Translations under genes and position numbers: made by a program
Assembly (NCBI GenBank): GCA_000320545.1
Contig: ADNK01003061.1
Span: 16,001 to 80,000 of the forward strand
Length of the DNA stretch: 64,000 bases
Origin: Bigelowiella natans CCMP2755
Lineage: Eukaryota; Cercozoa; Chlorarachniophyceae
Direction of reading: 5' to 3'
Shown here: in pieces, positions 42,479-56,678 of the stretch
Position numbering within the stretch: the stretch's first letter is position 1
How the letters are laid out: each line of letters begins with the position of its first letter
Notes under the pieces: model-generated
What the model saw: the letters and a program-made list of their open reading frames with translations, nothing else
The model's database searches: none
What the model was told of the DNA's origin: nothing

Positions 42479-45243
42479 TGCTAGTTAGCTTGTGTGGCTA
42501 TGCATTATCCATATTCATTGCAGCCTAAGCTATCTTAGCGCACACATTGTCAACGTATCCACCTTTTTACACCACTTGCCTCAATCCATCAACATCTGCC
42601 TAGTGTCGTTCAACTGCTTCATTGCATTGATCATTGGTGAGTTAAGTCTAGAAGTGTGCAGTGGATTTCACACCACTTGTGTTTGAACACAGCAGTGCAT
42701 GTGTTTCCTTGTTCTTACTATTTTGAGTTTCGGAAGGTTGAGTTTTAATTGTACTGGATTGCCGTAGCGCTAATTCAATGAACTCCAAATCAATTTGACA
42801 CCGACTCATTCACCGTACATTGGAGTCATCATCACCCTGAACAGGGTCGGAGCTCTTTTCCTCCTCATTGGGAGCAGTGACTATATTTGGGTGCTTTTGT
42901 TTGAGATGGCGCGTAAGATTGGATCTGTAGCGAAATTTTTTGGAGCAATTAGGGCAGGTAAATGGCTGCTCACCACTGTGCGACCGAAGGTGGGACAACA
43001 TGTGGGAACGACCCCTTTTCTCTGCATTGCACATCTTGCACCTGTATCGAAGATTCATCCGTCCTGAGATTACGGCATAAACACATGATTTCCAAATTAG
43101 CAAACGTTTTAAAGTCTTTGAAAATCTCATGCTATTTCAAAAAACAGAGTTTCAGAACTCCAAAACAAGATCAAGTCACGAGATCAAACTTCACACTCGT
43201 AAATAGATATTTATAATCGAATTGTAAGTTTTATGTGACTTAAGTAATATTTCTCATTTAGACCTGGAGGTTTTAAGGAAAAAAAAATCTTTCTTTCATA
43301 CATGTTTATAACATTGTTAACTTACATTCTATTTCATCATTACAGTCGTCATAGAAAGACCTGTTTCTTTGTTGATTCTATGCACAGCTGTCATCCCAAC
43401 TCCTATCTCCAAGTTTTTGAGCTCTTCTGATTCCTGATATTCCTCATAATCTGTCACCCCAGTTGAAGTTTCAATATTGTCTTTTGCATCTTGTGCTGCT
43501 GTAGCAACAAATGGGTGGTCCGAACGAACACTGTTCACAACAGGTGTAGCAGTATATGTAATCGGAGGGGGGGCTGGCACACTGGCAATGGCGTAGCTGA
43601 CGTAGGTTGACTCAAATCGAGGGGCTGGCAAATTATCCTGAGTCATTGGTGCAGGAAGCTGGGTAGGGATTAAATGGACAGGGGCTCCAACGATTACTGG
43701 ATGACGAGGATGTTCTCTATCTTGGGGGGGGGGAGGAGCACGAACCAGTAGCGTCCTTCTCCCCACTTGACGTGTTGGATTGCAATACTGAACGGGAGGT
43801 AATGGCGTTTCTCTATTGGCACGCATCACCGGAACATGTTGCACTCTTGGTGTTTGATAAATCAGGGGCACTGGCGGTACCGTGCTGCTAATGCTGGAAT
43901 ATCCAATTGGCTCATAGTTCGGGTACAACGGGACTTCTGGCTGATAAGCTCCCACGGTCTTCGTCTCATATGGAATCGTTGGTTGTATAGCATACACAAC
44001 ACCTATATTGCTAATCTCGTTTTCGTAGAGAGTTTGAGATCTCAGAGGATTTCTTGGAACAGCTGGAACAACACGAATCTGCTCGTGATGTTGTGGATAG
44101 AGACCATTTCCAGCATTAACAAGTCTCGACGATGTCGCTTTTCCGGTTACTGTTGCATATCCGGAGCTTTCCTCTGCGTTAAATCTCTTGTCAAATTGGT
44201 TACGCACATTTCTCACGTCATTTCTTGGGATATGATAGGTGGGAGGCTGCTTCCGAGTAGTAGTAGTAGTAGTAGTAGTATCTCTGTAACCTATGAAACA
44301 AAGAATACAAGGTCGAACCTTGCAATCAATCTTGCAACCAAACCAGCTTTACCTCTCCTCTGTTTTTGATTTTCGCTATTACTGGGGACACATTCTCGTC
44401 GCCGCCTTTTCCTACTATCCGAAGTACTAAAACCTGTACCACATCAAACGCTGATGCCTAATGTTTATTATCCACATGTCTGGTTACTACCTAAGCCAAT
44501 CTGATGACTTTCAGGAATTTCTCTGGAAACTTCTGTGCCATGGCATTTAGCATCTACTTCCCGCTTGACCACATGCTCTCTAAGGCCGGTGGACATGGTA
44601 TTCTCATCACACACCTTCGCTCGCTTCTTTAGATCTAGTAGAGGTATACCCAGTTCCAAAAATCAACAGGATTTTATACGTGAGACAACAAATATAATTC
44701 AAGAACATTGATCAAACAGAGACCACTGGAGCAAGAGTGTGTCTTACCCACGGACGTAACTCGCGATGAAAGACAGCACTTTATAAGCGGTCCATTTAGT
44801 ACGATTTACAATTACATCCCTAATACATGATAAAAAAAGTTTATATTTCTGCATAGAATATCTCCAAGAGTGCTAACTTTGTGAGATATAACGTATCTAG
44901 GTTTCTCCTCTCACGGTTACGAAGAAGCTAAAAATCGCTTTCATTAACCACCATATCGACGCGGCTGAAGTGGCAATTTTGGAACTCTAGCGATCTTTGG
45001 AAAAGAAAACGACCTTGAAATCTATTAACAAGGAGCGGATTTGTCATCTCGCAGAGCATGTCTGTGATGCGACATGATGAATCTTTGGTTCAAATGAACG
45101 GACCAGTAGGGTGATCAGCAAAGTTAGATTCTTTCCGAAATCGGCGTGCAAAATACATTTACGCCAAAAAGATTTAACAAAAGCACAATTCCCCACATCG
45201 TTTCTGAGGTCTACGCCCTACCGGTCTACCGGTACGCATTACC
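42240..45243. repeat. Second copy of duplicated block Z
   Basis: A direct counterpart of 29014-32022. It holds the intact zinc-finger gene. The copies diverge after about 45243, where this one continues into single-copy sequence leading to the SET gene. Confidence 0.9.
42810..44659 (-). CDS. C2H2 zinc-finger protein, four exons, intact copy
   Basis: Exons from high to low: 44659-44491, 44433-44353, 44290-43361 and 43063-42810. All introns are phase 1. Exon 2 supplies a nuclear-localisation-like basic run (SRKRRRREC). Exon 3 encodes a Thr run from an ACT microsatellite and a long Pro/Thr/Val-rich, low-complexity region (YQPEVPLYPNYEPIG, RAPPPPQDREHPRHP). Exon 4 has two C2H2 fingers, CKMCNAEKRGRSHMLSHLRSH and CPNCSKKFRYRSNLTRHLK, with standard x2/x12/x3-4 spacing joined by a canonical SGEQPF linker, then an acidic tail. 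A nuclear DNA-binding regulator is likely. The exon 3 donor (GTCTTT) is weak, so that junction is the least certain. The gene is duplicated at 29584-31391. Confidence 0.75.
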
Positions 45244-45741
45244 TCGTAGCATTTCTGCAAACGATAGAATAAAGAGAATGCGACAATTATTTTTCATTGT
45301 CGCTATCATCTAATTTAAACGATATCAAGTATTGTCGTCACTAAAAATGGACCTCATTTGTTGGGAGAGGGAGATGTCGCTCTTGGGAATTGCCGAATCA
45401 ATCTACTTCCCTACCCCTACGCTCCACACCCTTCCTTCCACCAATGGACAATCGGCTCTGTTTCAAGTCTTCTCTTTTCTCATAACTGCGACCAAATTGA
45501 TAATTCTAAGCGCCACCGTGATCCATCTATTCATATTTATATGCGCTATTCTTACAACCACAAAAGGGATGCAATCGAGAGGTTCTTCATCGCCAGCATT
45601 ATATACACCCTTTTTCGTTGCCAAAATGCTTGCTGTGCAGTTCATGAACATGAAATCTCATTCATTAACAAATTTCAATTTTACCATTCCTGAATATGAT
45701 AAACATACTTCTGTAAATCTTTTATGTGCTACGTGCGAGAC

Positions 45742-45791
<50 letters not shown>

Positions 45792-45823
45792 TTGTGTGTG
45801 TCGATAAGCAAATACGAACAAAT

Positions 45824-47597
45824 ATGTGTGAAGGTACAAAACGATTGCACGCTTCAGTCAGCTGTCATGTTGGAGAGGAAGGAAAAGCTAACGAAAAGAA
45901 TATTAGAAAACTTACTCGTCATTACCCCAACCGCCCTGCAAATTTCTTGGGCAAATTGCCGTCGTCTATTCCTGCTTCATATGGTTCTGAGAGCACCACG
46001 CCATCAATAGAAGGAAGAACGTCTGAGAAAAGTGCGAAAGTGATAACAAATAGCAGACTAGGTAAGAGGAAGAATACTAATGAAGAAAGGGCCAAGAAGA
46101 AAAACCTAGCAACTACTACTTCCATCCCACTGCCAAAGCTGAAAGATCACTTCAAAAACATCACCTTTGTTGAGGAGGTGAATATATATCTTCCATCCTA
46201 TCGAGTAGGGCTGTTGCAATTAATGATGTTTTCTCCTGTGGCCATGTGTTTATAGTAGTAGTACATCGTTACTGATTTTTACATTTGCATTATCAACGCC
46301 TATTGAGCTGCATTGTTTAAAATACCCCTTATCTGATTTTGTAGAACGTTCTCCACAAGAGTGTGAGAGCTACTATGGAATTGCTTGATGGCTGTAAGTG
46401 CAGCACAGGAATCTGCACTCAGGAAACGTAAGAAATTTTACGATGATTAAAATGTATGAACAACTAATAGAAGAAGATGCATCCACGGAAGAGTAGCGTA
46501 ACTAATCAAATGGGAAAAATCGTTACCGAAACCTGACATTGGAAATACAATCGATTGTCGCTACAATATAGTCACCATCATTAGGGTTTTGTCCTCCCGA
46601 TATTATTGGTGTTGTTGTTTCTCCATAATTCGACTTTACTTAGCAGCCATTATTTCGTAGCCATTTGTATGTACTACTCTTCTATAATGATACTTAAATT
46701 CCTCTACATTCCTTTCCTCCTTAATGCCGCTAGGTGTCCCTGCTGTCAAACTTATGGCTATCGTGAATGCAATTCTGAATGCCGTGTACGTAGTACCTGA
46801 TCCTGCCCACACATGCATGCATGCATGCGACAACAAATACTTCATTACTAAAGCCTGATGAGGGGATTTTAGATTTCGCAAAAATAGCGATTATGATCAA
46901 TACGATAATCAAAAAACTGAATCAAACACATCATAAATGAATCAATTATCCCACAAATCTTATAAAGAATAAAACACATACACACATAGTTGTTCGAATA
47001 AATATGAAATGCATATATGTCTTTGTTATATTCCACTGATAACAGATATCCGTTGTGTGTATCTGCCATTATCATCATCATTTTATAGTGCCAGAGCACA
47101 TGCAAGAATAAGCGTATCATCAGCCACTATATTAACCGGAAAAGAAAGCGGATAAAAAGTAGACCGATAATAAGAACGACAAAGAAAGTAGTAGTCGATG
47201 ATAAAACTCAACGCCGCAGGTGAGACGTGTGTACCTACAGTAGTGTAGCATACATAGGAGGATGAGGATGTATTATTAAAACGATATTCAATGCCTTGTT
47301 TCTCGTGTTTGTGTTGTCTGCCTTAGAGGAAGAAAGAACGTGGGTCTTGATCAAATTCGAAGCAGTAACTATGCTGGAGAGATCCGCAACAACGCCAATG
47401 CTGCTGAAGCTGCTGTTGCTACTGCTACTACTGTTGATCATAATAATAATGGTTATGATTGCGCCAGGGATGATGGCATCGACGATGATAATGATGATTT
47501 GGAGGTGTTTTGGCACTCAAATATGAAGCAATACGGTCTTCGCACACGAAACGATATATCCAAAGGGACTATGATTCTAGAGTACGACGTGCCAATA

Positions 47598-47638
<41 letters not shown>

Positions 47639-49122
47639 CTACCGATTTACTATTGTCATGGCAAACTATCTCTTTGACACTACCAGTGCACCATTACTAT
47701 CCCAAACGCTAATGGCATCACAGGTGTTGCTGTGACGGGAAAGACAGCTATTGAATATTTCCCAACATCGTCAGATGTTTTTATAGAACAAAAATGTCAC
47801 AAATTTCTGATTGTGTGTTTTCGTCTTTTTGTATTGGGTGTTCAGATATTTAGGGGAGATAATCGATATCAGAGAATTTCAGGTGCGAGATAGATATATT
47901 TGCAACAACTAACCAAAAAGGTGGTGTATATAGGTGTGAGCACCGTTATTATATTTATATTTTGCACATCAAGATAATAGTACGGTGTTATTGATGACGA
48001 TTCATACCATCCCCAATTGAGGATTTTCTGCTTCTTCTATCACTCACTACAGAAACGAGTTGTGTCATATGACCTAGAAGGAGCAAACTACCAATTAGTG
48101 GTGCGGGAGCATTTTCCTGGACCTGGGCTGACCTTGACGTAATTTTTATACTCATTTTCAATCTTTCTGAATGATGATGATGATGATGATGCATTTTAGC
48201 GACTTTCATTTTACCCTCCATTTTCATTTTTGGAGACAAATTTTAAGACGTTTTTTTTATGTTACCACGATGGTACGGCTAAATCCATTCAATGCGGGCA
48301 GAAGTTTAAGTTTTTATCATTTCTAATTGTCCCTCTGTGGCTCTTTCTCTTACTCTACCCATCAATTTGAAAACGAATCGGCAGACTTCATTCAGCCGTT
48401 GTAACTAACTAAAGGTTATAACATCAGGCATGTGATCGATGCAACAAGAATAGGAAATGCAGCTAGATTTATCAATCATGCTTGCGAACCTAATTTAGAG
48501 GTAAGATTAAGCCTGTTCAGACGGGGAGGGAGGGAGGGAGGGAGGGACACACACCATCAAGAGAATATGAGAGAGAGAATGGATTTGTCACCCACGATCA
48601 ATTCCAATTTATTCAGAATTGTAAATGATCGATAACTACATTCGTCTATCGCTAGAAAAGGTTATTCTTAAATCTATACTTCTAGGTTCAACCTCTTCGT
48701 GTTGAAAGCACGATACCCCATTTTGGCCTCTTTGCGGTGAGAAATATAGTTGCTGGCGAGGTGCGACGAAATACCAAATTAATTGTCCTCGCTAATTACT
48801 TATGAGAGGAGGAGGCACTGTTGGGAGAACTCGTCCTTGATCATAACATATCCATAACATCTGAAATTATCCTCATGGCTTTAATGTCGTCATTCGTAAT
48901 TATTTGAATTTTCAGGAACTCTCTATTTCCTATGGGCCTTCTTCTTTCCCCGATGAGATCAAAGCATCTTCAAGCAGCACGCCGATGATGGAGAAAAGCT
49001 CTACATCTTCTCGAAACGGCTTACAGCTAAGAAAATGCCATTGCGGTAGCATTAGGTGCAGAGGTTATCTTCCCTTCGATCAGGAACTCTTACCAAAAGA
49101 CAAATTTAGTAATAAAACGTAG
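45824..49122 (+). CDS. SET-domain histone-lysine methyltransferase with pre-SET and post-SET zinc clusters
   Basis: Proteins of this layout (SUV39/G9a/SETDB type) methylate histone H3, usually Lys9. Exons joined in phase: one ending at 46177 (LPKLKDHFKNITFVEE), 46345-46427, 46734-46786, 47089-47219, 47327-47581, 47845-47881, 48053-48138, 48428-48500, 48686-48760 and 48916-49122. Pre-SET cysteines: GCKCSTGICTQ, CPCCQTYGYRECNSECR and CQSTCKNKRI. SET: VFWHSNMKQYGLRTRNDI, KGTMILEYLGEIIDIREF, DATRIGNAARFINHACEPN (the NHxCxPN cofactor-binding motif), GLFAVRNIVAGE and ELSISYG. Post-SET: CHCGSIRCRGYLP. A low-complexity Asn/Asp insert sits between pre-SET and SET. The start is tentative; the 5' exon runs back into TA and TG microsatellites near 45743-45800. 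Confidence 0.88.
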
Positions 49123-49723
49123 CAGGTCGTTGAGGGTTAGTGGCTTCTTACATGAGAACTAAACGTCCTCACTAGAAAACCAAATTGAGATCAATATAAA
49201 TTTGATGTATGGTGCAAATATTGGTCGATGGTATCCACATTCTGGCTTAACTTGACCAAAATCTAACGAAGCTGATCTACGCAATAAGCAGCATTAGCAT
49301 CACTAAACGGTAGTAATCATATTCCTTATGCTAATTATCAGAACTTCAACCACATACTTCATACCTTGCATTGTTGGCAAATGATAAGGTGTGAGATTTG
49401 GTCATACCAAATATACCGGGGGAGGGCGACTTTTGAGGCCAAGATTGGACTGGATCAAAGGCTTAAAGGTTCTCTGTAATAAGCACTTTCAACGGTTTCG
49501 ACAACACCGAGTAGAATGACAGGCATAATGAGAAGAACTGTATGTGGAAGTAATGTTGGCGGCCGGTACCGTATTCAGGGACTGTTGTGATAAGATGGAT
49601 CAAATTGTGCGAATATGCGAACCAATCTTTCCGAGCCTTGTCTTCGCCTATGTATGTGCCGCGCAACGTACTAACAAATATGTAAGCGCTCTGCTTCCTC
49701 CACAATTCACACACACACACACA

Positions 49724-49756
<33 letters not shown>

Positions 49757-50856
49757 GTACATGCTGCAAACAGCGTCAAGTGCTAGATTGACCGCATTGC
49801 AGTATTCGATCATTTGCACGTCTCTAGCTAGCTAGGCCTAGCTAACTTACGCGTGTCGCCCATCTAGCCGTCATCGATCACATTAATGATGCGCTTGTTG
49901 ATCAAGGCAATCTAGCAACGTGTGCACATTCATGGCATGCAACACACTTTTCAAAAAAATCACACTTCAAGCTAGCAAGCGACTGATGAAAATTCGATTG
50001 AAATTCGACATGAAGCACAATTCGTGCTCGCCCACGCACATTTGTTAGATCTACACATTGTCATCATGAACAGCCTTTTCATTGTGAAGGGCCTCTCTCA
50101 GAACGAACTTGACGTCTGCCTGGGACAAAACACGCATAAAGAAGGATATTTAGGTAAGATTACTTGCTAGTTTGGCGCATAGCTTGCTCTATCTCAAGGT
50201 ACGAAAATGTGGACGCATATAAAAAACACAGGCAAAGGATATAAATATTGTTTCAGTTGATTTGCAGCATTACTCATTCATTTAAGCGTCATAAGACGAA
50301 AACCCAACGCATACTTAAGAATTTCTAAATTACACGACGATACACAGCAACAGCTTACTTGCTGGTACTACCTTGCATAGTCCCATAATGGAATCTTTAG
50401 TTCCTTCTATACTAATAATATATGGACTAACGAGGGGATCCTATCATTATTTGTTACAACAACACAATTAAAATCAGTGCACTCTTCTTGACAGTCATCT
50501 TTTTTGTATAATCCTTATTCCCAAAATCATGAAATCAAAGAGAAGCTATGTAAACGTTATCGCGCTCGTGTTGCAAGACTACGGCATCATCACCATCATA
50601 TCAGTGAAACATGCACTCATGGTGTTTTGCAGTACCCATCGCTACTAGTACTAATACTACTACTACTTCAAATATGGTAAAGGCTGTATATATCTAAATC
50701 AGGGGATAATTAGGGTCATTTATTGTAACCTCCACACGCAATCCCCCTGCGGAATGAAAGATCTAATCGAAACAGGAGATGGAGTCATAAATAATGATAA
50801 AAGACCTAAGGAAGTGCTGGTAATATGAATAGAGAACTAAAGAAATCCCCCTGCTT

Positions 50857-50901
<45 letters not shown>

Positions 50902-50939
50902 ACTCTCATCATTTTCCTTATCTGCTTTTCTTTAAATAC
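49123..50939. other. Intergenic, with CA microsatellite and a small TpA-poor island
   Basis: There is no gene I can support. A CA microsatellite lies at 49709-49755. From about 49790 to 50060 the composition changes to the CTAGCTAGC/GCATGC type seen in the larger islands, then returns to normal. Confidence 0.45.
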
Positions 50940-51118
50940 CTTCCCCTCCTCTATCAATTTATCAATGATTTGGTCAGGAATCTCTCGGTAGAACATCTTA
51001 GCTGTGTCGACGCGAGCCCATCGTCTTCCAGATTGGACATCCTGACAGCAGCAACAGAAGCAGCAGCGCAAGATGGTGAATGATATTTACACCATATATC
51101 TTTAGCAAAATCGTCAGG

Positions 51119-51154
<36 letters not shown>

Positions 51155-51707
51155 TGTGTATGTGTGTGGGTGTGCGTGTGTCTCGCGTTTGGTCAGATAT
51201 GGAAGAGGGAAGTACTGTGAGCACAACGGATCCAACTGTTTGCGGAGGAGATCGGGAGTATCTGTGGGCGAAGAGAGTGACGATAATGACAATAATGATA
51301 ATAATAATAATAATTATAATAATAATATCGTCGAAATGAAGAGTAGCAGGCAACAAGAGCAATACAGTACGACACATGGAGACATTGAGGCTGTGTGTCT
51401 GTTGTTGCGTAACGGAGGGTCGGAGCAGAGAACAACAACAATTGATGGGATTTTATCTCAATTGGGGTGATTTCTCCTCCACCTCTTCCTCTTCCTCTTC
51501 CTCCTCCAAGGATAGCATATCCTACCACCCTCCACCCACACACACTTTCAACTACGACTGTTGTGCCCCTTCCGATAATTTTCCGTTTCTGATATTTTTT
51601 GTTTATAACAACCCACCCTTTGATAAAAGCTCTAGCTTCCTCATCAGACTCAGGTTTTTCCAGTATTCTGTCAATCGCGTAATTATTAAGATGAATCATG
51701 ACAAAGT

Positions 51708-51742
<35 letters not shown>

Positions 51743-52688
51743 CAAACCATTTAATCGAAATCCCTTATCCTACAACGATGTCACAAATAGAAGGGAGAAC
51801 AATGCACCGAGGCATCTTCTCAGGAATCATCACAAAGTCTAGCTGAGGATGAATAACATCAATGCGAATCGGTATCGCAGGTGACAAGAATGGCAATATA
51901 GTAGTATCTTGTGAGGATTGCTCCTTATCTGACAACCTGCCTTCATGTACGACAACTTGGTCCCCAGTAATTAGAAATACCTACTCACAACAAGAAGGTG
52001 ATGATTGATGGTCAAGATGATGATGACGATATTGTGGATATCAAAGAAAAGAATGATGTTCATGGCGAATACGGCAAAAAGGCAGTTTGGTTCAAATTGA
52101 AATTGGGAAGTATTAATGCCTTGAAAGAGACTAGACTACTGATCAACTACTACTACACATCTGATGCGACGTTAAGTTTCTCGATTTAATGCAAAACAAC
52201 TGAATGATGAGTGTAGTTTATAGCCACTGCTGCCTACCCTTCCTTTCACGTGATAATGCTTCGATGCGACCTCCTTGTATAGGCAAGCAGACCCCCACCA
52301 TGACATCGTACACACCGTGCAAACGCGCAAAGATCCAACATAACAAAACTTCAGAATAGACTCCTCAGTTATGATCCAACAATGATGAAGTATGAGTGCA
52401 CCACCACCCTTAGATAAGGACAAGCGTGCTCGATCTACCTTCTCTACTGCGTCTGCTTTCGCATGTCCTAGCTTTAGTACGAGATCGTGAGCCGATTTGC
52501 ATCTTTTATTCAGTAAAGCATCATCATTATTGTTCCATTCGTTGCTAGCACCATCATCTTCACCATCTTCATCATTATCATCTGATTACAAACGCTGCTT
52601 ACCGAATTGCTTTCTCATCGATATTTGCAGGTAGGATTTCAAATTCATACCTGTGTTTCTCTTAGTTAGTCTTGGAAAGCTTCAATTC

Positions 52689-52779
<91 letters not shown>

Positions 52780-53108
52780 GAAAATTGTTCGTTCGTTCGA
52801 CCCACCCCATTTCGCGAAGGATGTCCTGTCGCGTCTGTAAATAATGCAATAAATTCAACTGAATGGATAGATAACATACACCATCGTTCTAAAATACGAT
52901 AATACCTGTGATTTTGATCCCAAGACGATCTTGCCAATACAATTATCGGAAGGCAGTCCGTTTTTGGAGAGCTGCTGAGCGTGTATAGGCATTATCATCA
53001 TCATTGCAGCGCTGCGAATAATACCTTGCACTCTTGGCAACACACTCCCTTCGGAAACGGTGAAAAATGTGTGCTTTACGCAATAATATCTCACCAAAAC
53101 CGGCAGCT

Positions 53109-53110
<2 letters not shown>
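50940..53110 (-). CDS. Unidentified minus-strand multi-exon gene (partial model)
   Basis: Several minus-strand segments look coding and have splice sites. They are about 53080-52914 (LSKNGLPSDNCIGKIVLGS, donor at 52913), about 52490-52439 (HDLVLKLGHAKADAVEK), about 52370-52240 (LHGVYDVMVGVCLPIQGG), about 51845-51775 (IPEKMPRCIVLPSICDI), about 51690-51560 (RILEKPESDEEARAFIKGW) and 51041-50940 (RRWARVDTAKMFYREI). I recognise no family and could not verify every join, so these may belong to more than one gene. The terminal exons are separated by TC, CA and TAA microsatellites. Confidence 0.45.
52692..52776. repeat. Compound TC/TG microsatellite
   Basis: About 50 bp of (TC)n followed directly by about 35 bp of (TG)n. 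It is one of the longest of many dinucleotide tracts in the window; others are (TA)n at 3578-3610 and (TA)n at about 47600-47636. Confidence 0.95.
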
Positions 53111-53147
<37 letters not shown>

Positions 53148-53299
53148 TTATTTAGCACCCGCATCATCCCAACAATGGTTTACCAGCATCTAATAAATAC
53201 TTCTGAAACTACATCGTCCATGCAGCAGCCACTCTCAAATTACCTGCTGCGATTGAGCGATTCCATTCGGTGGAATGCAAAAGCAGGATAGCGCACACG

Positions 53300-54015
53300 A
53301 TGTAGTAAGGGCCAAAAGAGGACTTCTACGTATAAGGCCACGAGAAACTCGAGCCGCTGCCATGCTTCGGTAGCCTTGAACCCATGTTCATGTAATACAT
53401 AATGAGTCGACTGTCAGACCTGTGCTACGGTTGTTTCTGACCAACCTATAATAGATAGCATGTGTTTCATCAGCCTTGGCATTCTGGTGATGTGCTTGCG
53501 CTGCCTCCTCTCCTCCACTCGGGTAATTAATTATTGCTAGGTGCAATGATCGAAATGCGGGCAGCTGTTACGCCGAAAAATAAAATAATTAAATCCATGG
53601 CGATGTATTTAATATGAGCGACAAGATACAGCAGTTCAAAAGCATTACAAACCACATAGAATTTTTTCTTTCTCTAAATTTGCATTAATGTCGTAGGAAG
53701 AAATTAACATACAACAAATTCCAAAATAGGCTTTCTAAAATTAGAAATTGATGTCGTAACGAAGAAATTGGCAATGGAGCTTTTAACTTAATAGAAGAGA
53801 TAAACGGAACAGAAGATTGGCCAGTAGCTAGATCTCTTTAAGGTACTTACCTCAGGGGGGAGGAGACGGGTGCGGGATGAAGCAACTTGGATCGTCTGCA
53901 TTTTCCTTCCTTCTTGTTTTGTTTCTTAAATTTGTATTTGGGTGAGAGCTGACGACCTTTTGTCCTCCTTTCTTAATAGCGTGAGGAAAAGCAAGCCATC
54001 GAAAGTCCTAGAAAA
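53300..54015. other. Intergenic, nothing recognised
   Basis: AT-leaning sequence with no exon or repeat that I can support. It probably contains the promoter and 5' leader of the EF-hand gene that starts at 54016. Confidence 0.4.
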
Positions 54016-54682
54016 ATGGCTGAAAATCCCGTGTAAGTGCTTATTGGGGGTCTTAAAAATTGACAGATTGACAGGGAATGTATTAGATACCTGTCAGCAC
54101 TACCCTCACCAACCTCGTTTCGTTCTTCTGCTATACTACTACTGCTGTTAACACAGGAATGTCGAGAAGAACAAGCAGGAAGTCAAAGATGCTAAAGAGA
54201 GCAGCGAGACCATCCAATCGGAAGATGTTCTTACTAAACTTGCAGCGGTACGTTATGATTTTTTAATTGATCATGTAATATCATATTATGTAAATACCTA
54301 CTAAGCATTTATGGAAATAGTGGCTGCCACAGCTGAATGAGTTTCTTCAAGAAAGAAGAAAGAAGATTAACCCCTCGCCACATACACGCGCGCAATATAC
54401 AAACATATTTATACGCGTAGGCTTTCTCGAAAATGGACGTAAATCAAGACGGTAGGCCATTTAGATAGTGTGCATATCAATTCATCCTAAGCGACATTCT
54501 GAGCACACACGTTGTCTGGATTATTTAGGCACCATTTCGAAGCAAGAATTCATTCAAGGAGTTCTCCAAGATAAAGAGGTATACACGTACCCGCGGTGTC
54601 AAAACTAATACACTTAATATTTTATGACGAGTACAGCGAAACATAGTGCCACAGCAGCAGCATTCTACGTCACCTTTCTAAG

Positions 54683-54716
<34 letters not shown>

Positions 54717-55709
54717 TGTTTGGATATTCATAAAGGCACATCGTGTTTTGAAAATGTGTTGTTTCTTCTGGCATTTGTTGTTGTGACTCATTTCTTCTCA
54801 GATCCAAGCCATACTCCATATCCCCATTGAATGTAGTATTCAATTGTCTTATCAATCGTCTCATCATATTAAACAACAGCTTCAAGATATGATAATGATA
54901 CCGAAACACACGCACGGCCATGCACATAGTGCATATATATATATATATATATTGTTACATTATTGAATATCTGTTGTCTACTACTTTCTATCTCTCTTGT
55001 CCACAGAAACACACACACACACACACACGCACACACACACACACACACCACAACAACCACACACGCACGTAAGTATTCTCAAACACTCAAGAGACACGTA
55101 GTACTAGTATCCCACTTGAATTTTGATAGCAAGGACCGATGTGTGTAGTGTTTTTCTCATCACTATGTCCCTCTCTACTCTCGTCATATTATTCTGAACT
55201 TAACAGTAGGACAATACATGAATTTCACTTATTATCTATGTATTTGTACTTCAACACTAACTATAATACCACTTAGTGTGGGCTACTGATGCTATAATAT
55301 CTGGGCCATACGAGCATGCTATGCATGCATAATCTTAACTATATTATACAATATGTGTGGCTGTGCGTGCGTGTGTGTGTGTGTATGTGTGTGTGTGGTT
55401 AACGCAGTCGTTGGAGAGAAATCCCCTACAGCTGAGCCTGCGTAAGTGGATGCCATCTACTAGCATGATTAGCTACGTCATGATGATTTCAACATCTTAA
55501 GAAAACTACTCATGCGAGGAGGAGATCCGACTGTTTTCATCCTATTACACATAGATATTACGTAGATTCCTACATACATTGAACCTCTGCACAACAGCAG
55601 CAGCAGTACACCTACCTTATAAGGACATTAGAAGAATATTTACTACTAGTAATACTTATTGCGAGGATGTGGTGCATTACTACATCTTCCAGTTGTAATA
55701 AAGCACACA

Positions 55710-55758
<49 letters not shown>

Positions 55759-56643
55759 GAGTGAAGAATATTATCACTCAAGCATCTAGCACTAGTAGTT
55801 CCTTTCCATATGAATCAACTATATTAACTCTTACGAATCACTTAACAACATTTTAATAGGCAAGGAAAGCATGGAGAGAGGCGAGGAAGCCTTAAAATGC
55901 GTGATAAAGACTTAAAGCGCCGTGCTACAAGAACCCGTAACCTTGGAATTGCTCTCAAATACTTCAAAAAACTGGACATGGTGCTTGTGTTGATGATGTT
56001 GTTGTTGTTGTTGTTGATGATGATGATGATGGACTATTTGCAAGAGAAATAACGAATTACTGGTAGTGTGAGTACTAGTAGTTTTTGATGGCTTTCCTGT
56101 TCAAAGTAGCCGTGTCTGTCCTCCTCCTTGAATAGATTCTGCTGCTGCTCTTATACTCTACTATTACCATCTTCACCACATTATTTGCCATCATGAAACG
56201 ATGATATTGTTAGCAGTTGTTGTGGATTGTCAGTTGGTGTTTGGTCGTGTATTTTTTTGGTTCCTCTACGATCTTTCTTGCTGCTGTTTTCACCTCGTAT
56301 TGCGAATATTGGTCAGGGATGGTGATGATACAAACATACTAATACTCAGGATAACTCCGGGGCTATTGATGTAAATGAGTTCAGTACTTTCTTCCAGTCC
56401 AAAGGTAGTACTACTACTAATATTATTATTATTAATAATAAAAGTAATAATAACAGGTCATTCAATCAAAACGCTGCCAATGTCCCCCCCCCAAATTAGA
56501 CCATCCTCATGTGTGTGTGTGTGTGTGTGTGCGTGCGTGTGTGTAGATCTGGAAGATTTGATCGAGAATGCTATTGAGAAGGAGGATAATATCGTCACAG
56601 AGGTAAGATGTTCAGTCATACAGCAGTAAATAAGCACGCTATA

Positions 56644-56678
<35 letters not shown>

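Noticed and set aside
47235-47516. Minus-strand hydrophobic frame opposite the SET gene
   Set aside because: It is antisense to the low-complexity Asn/Asp insert exon of the SET gene and consists of translated trinucleotide repeats.
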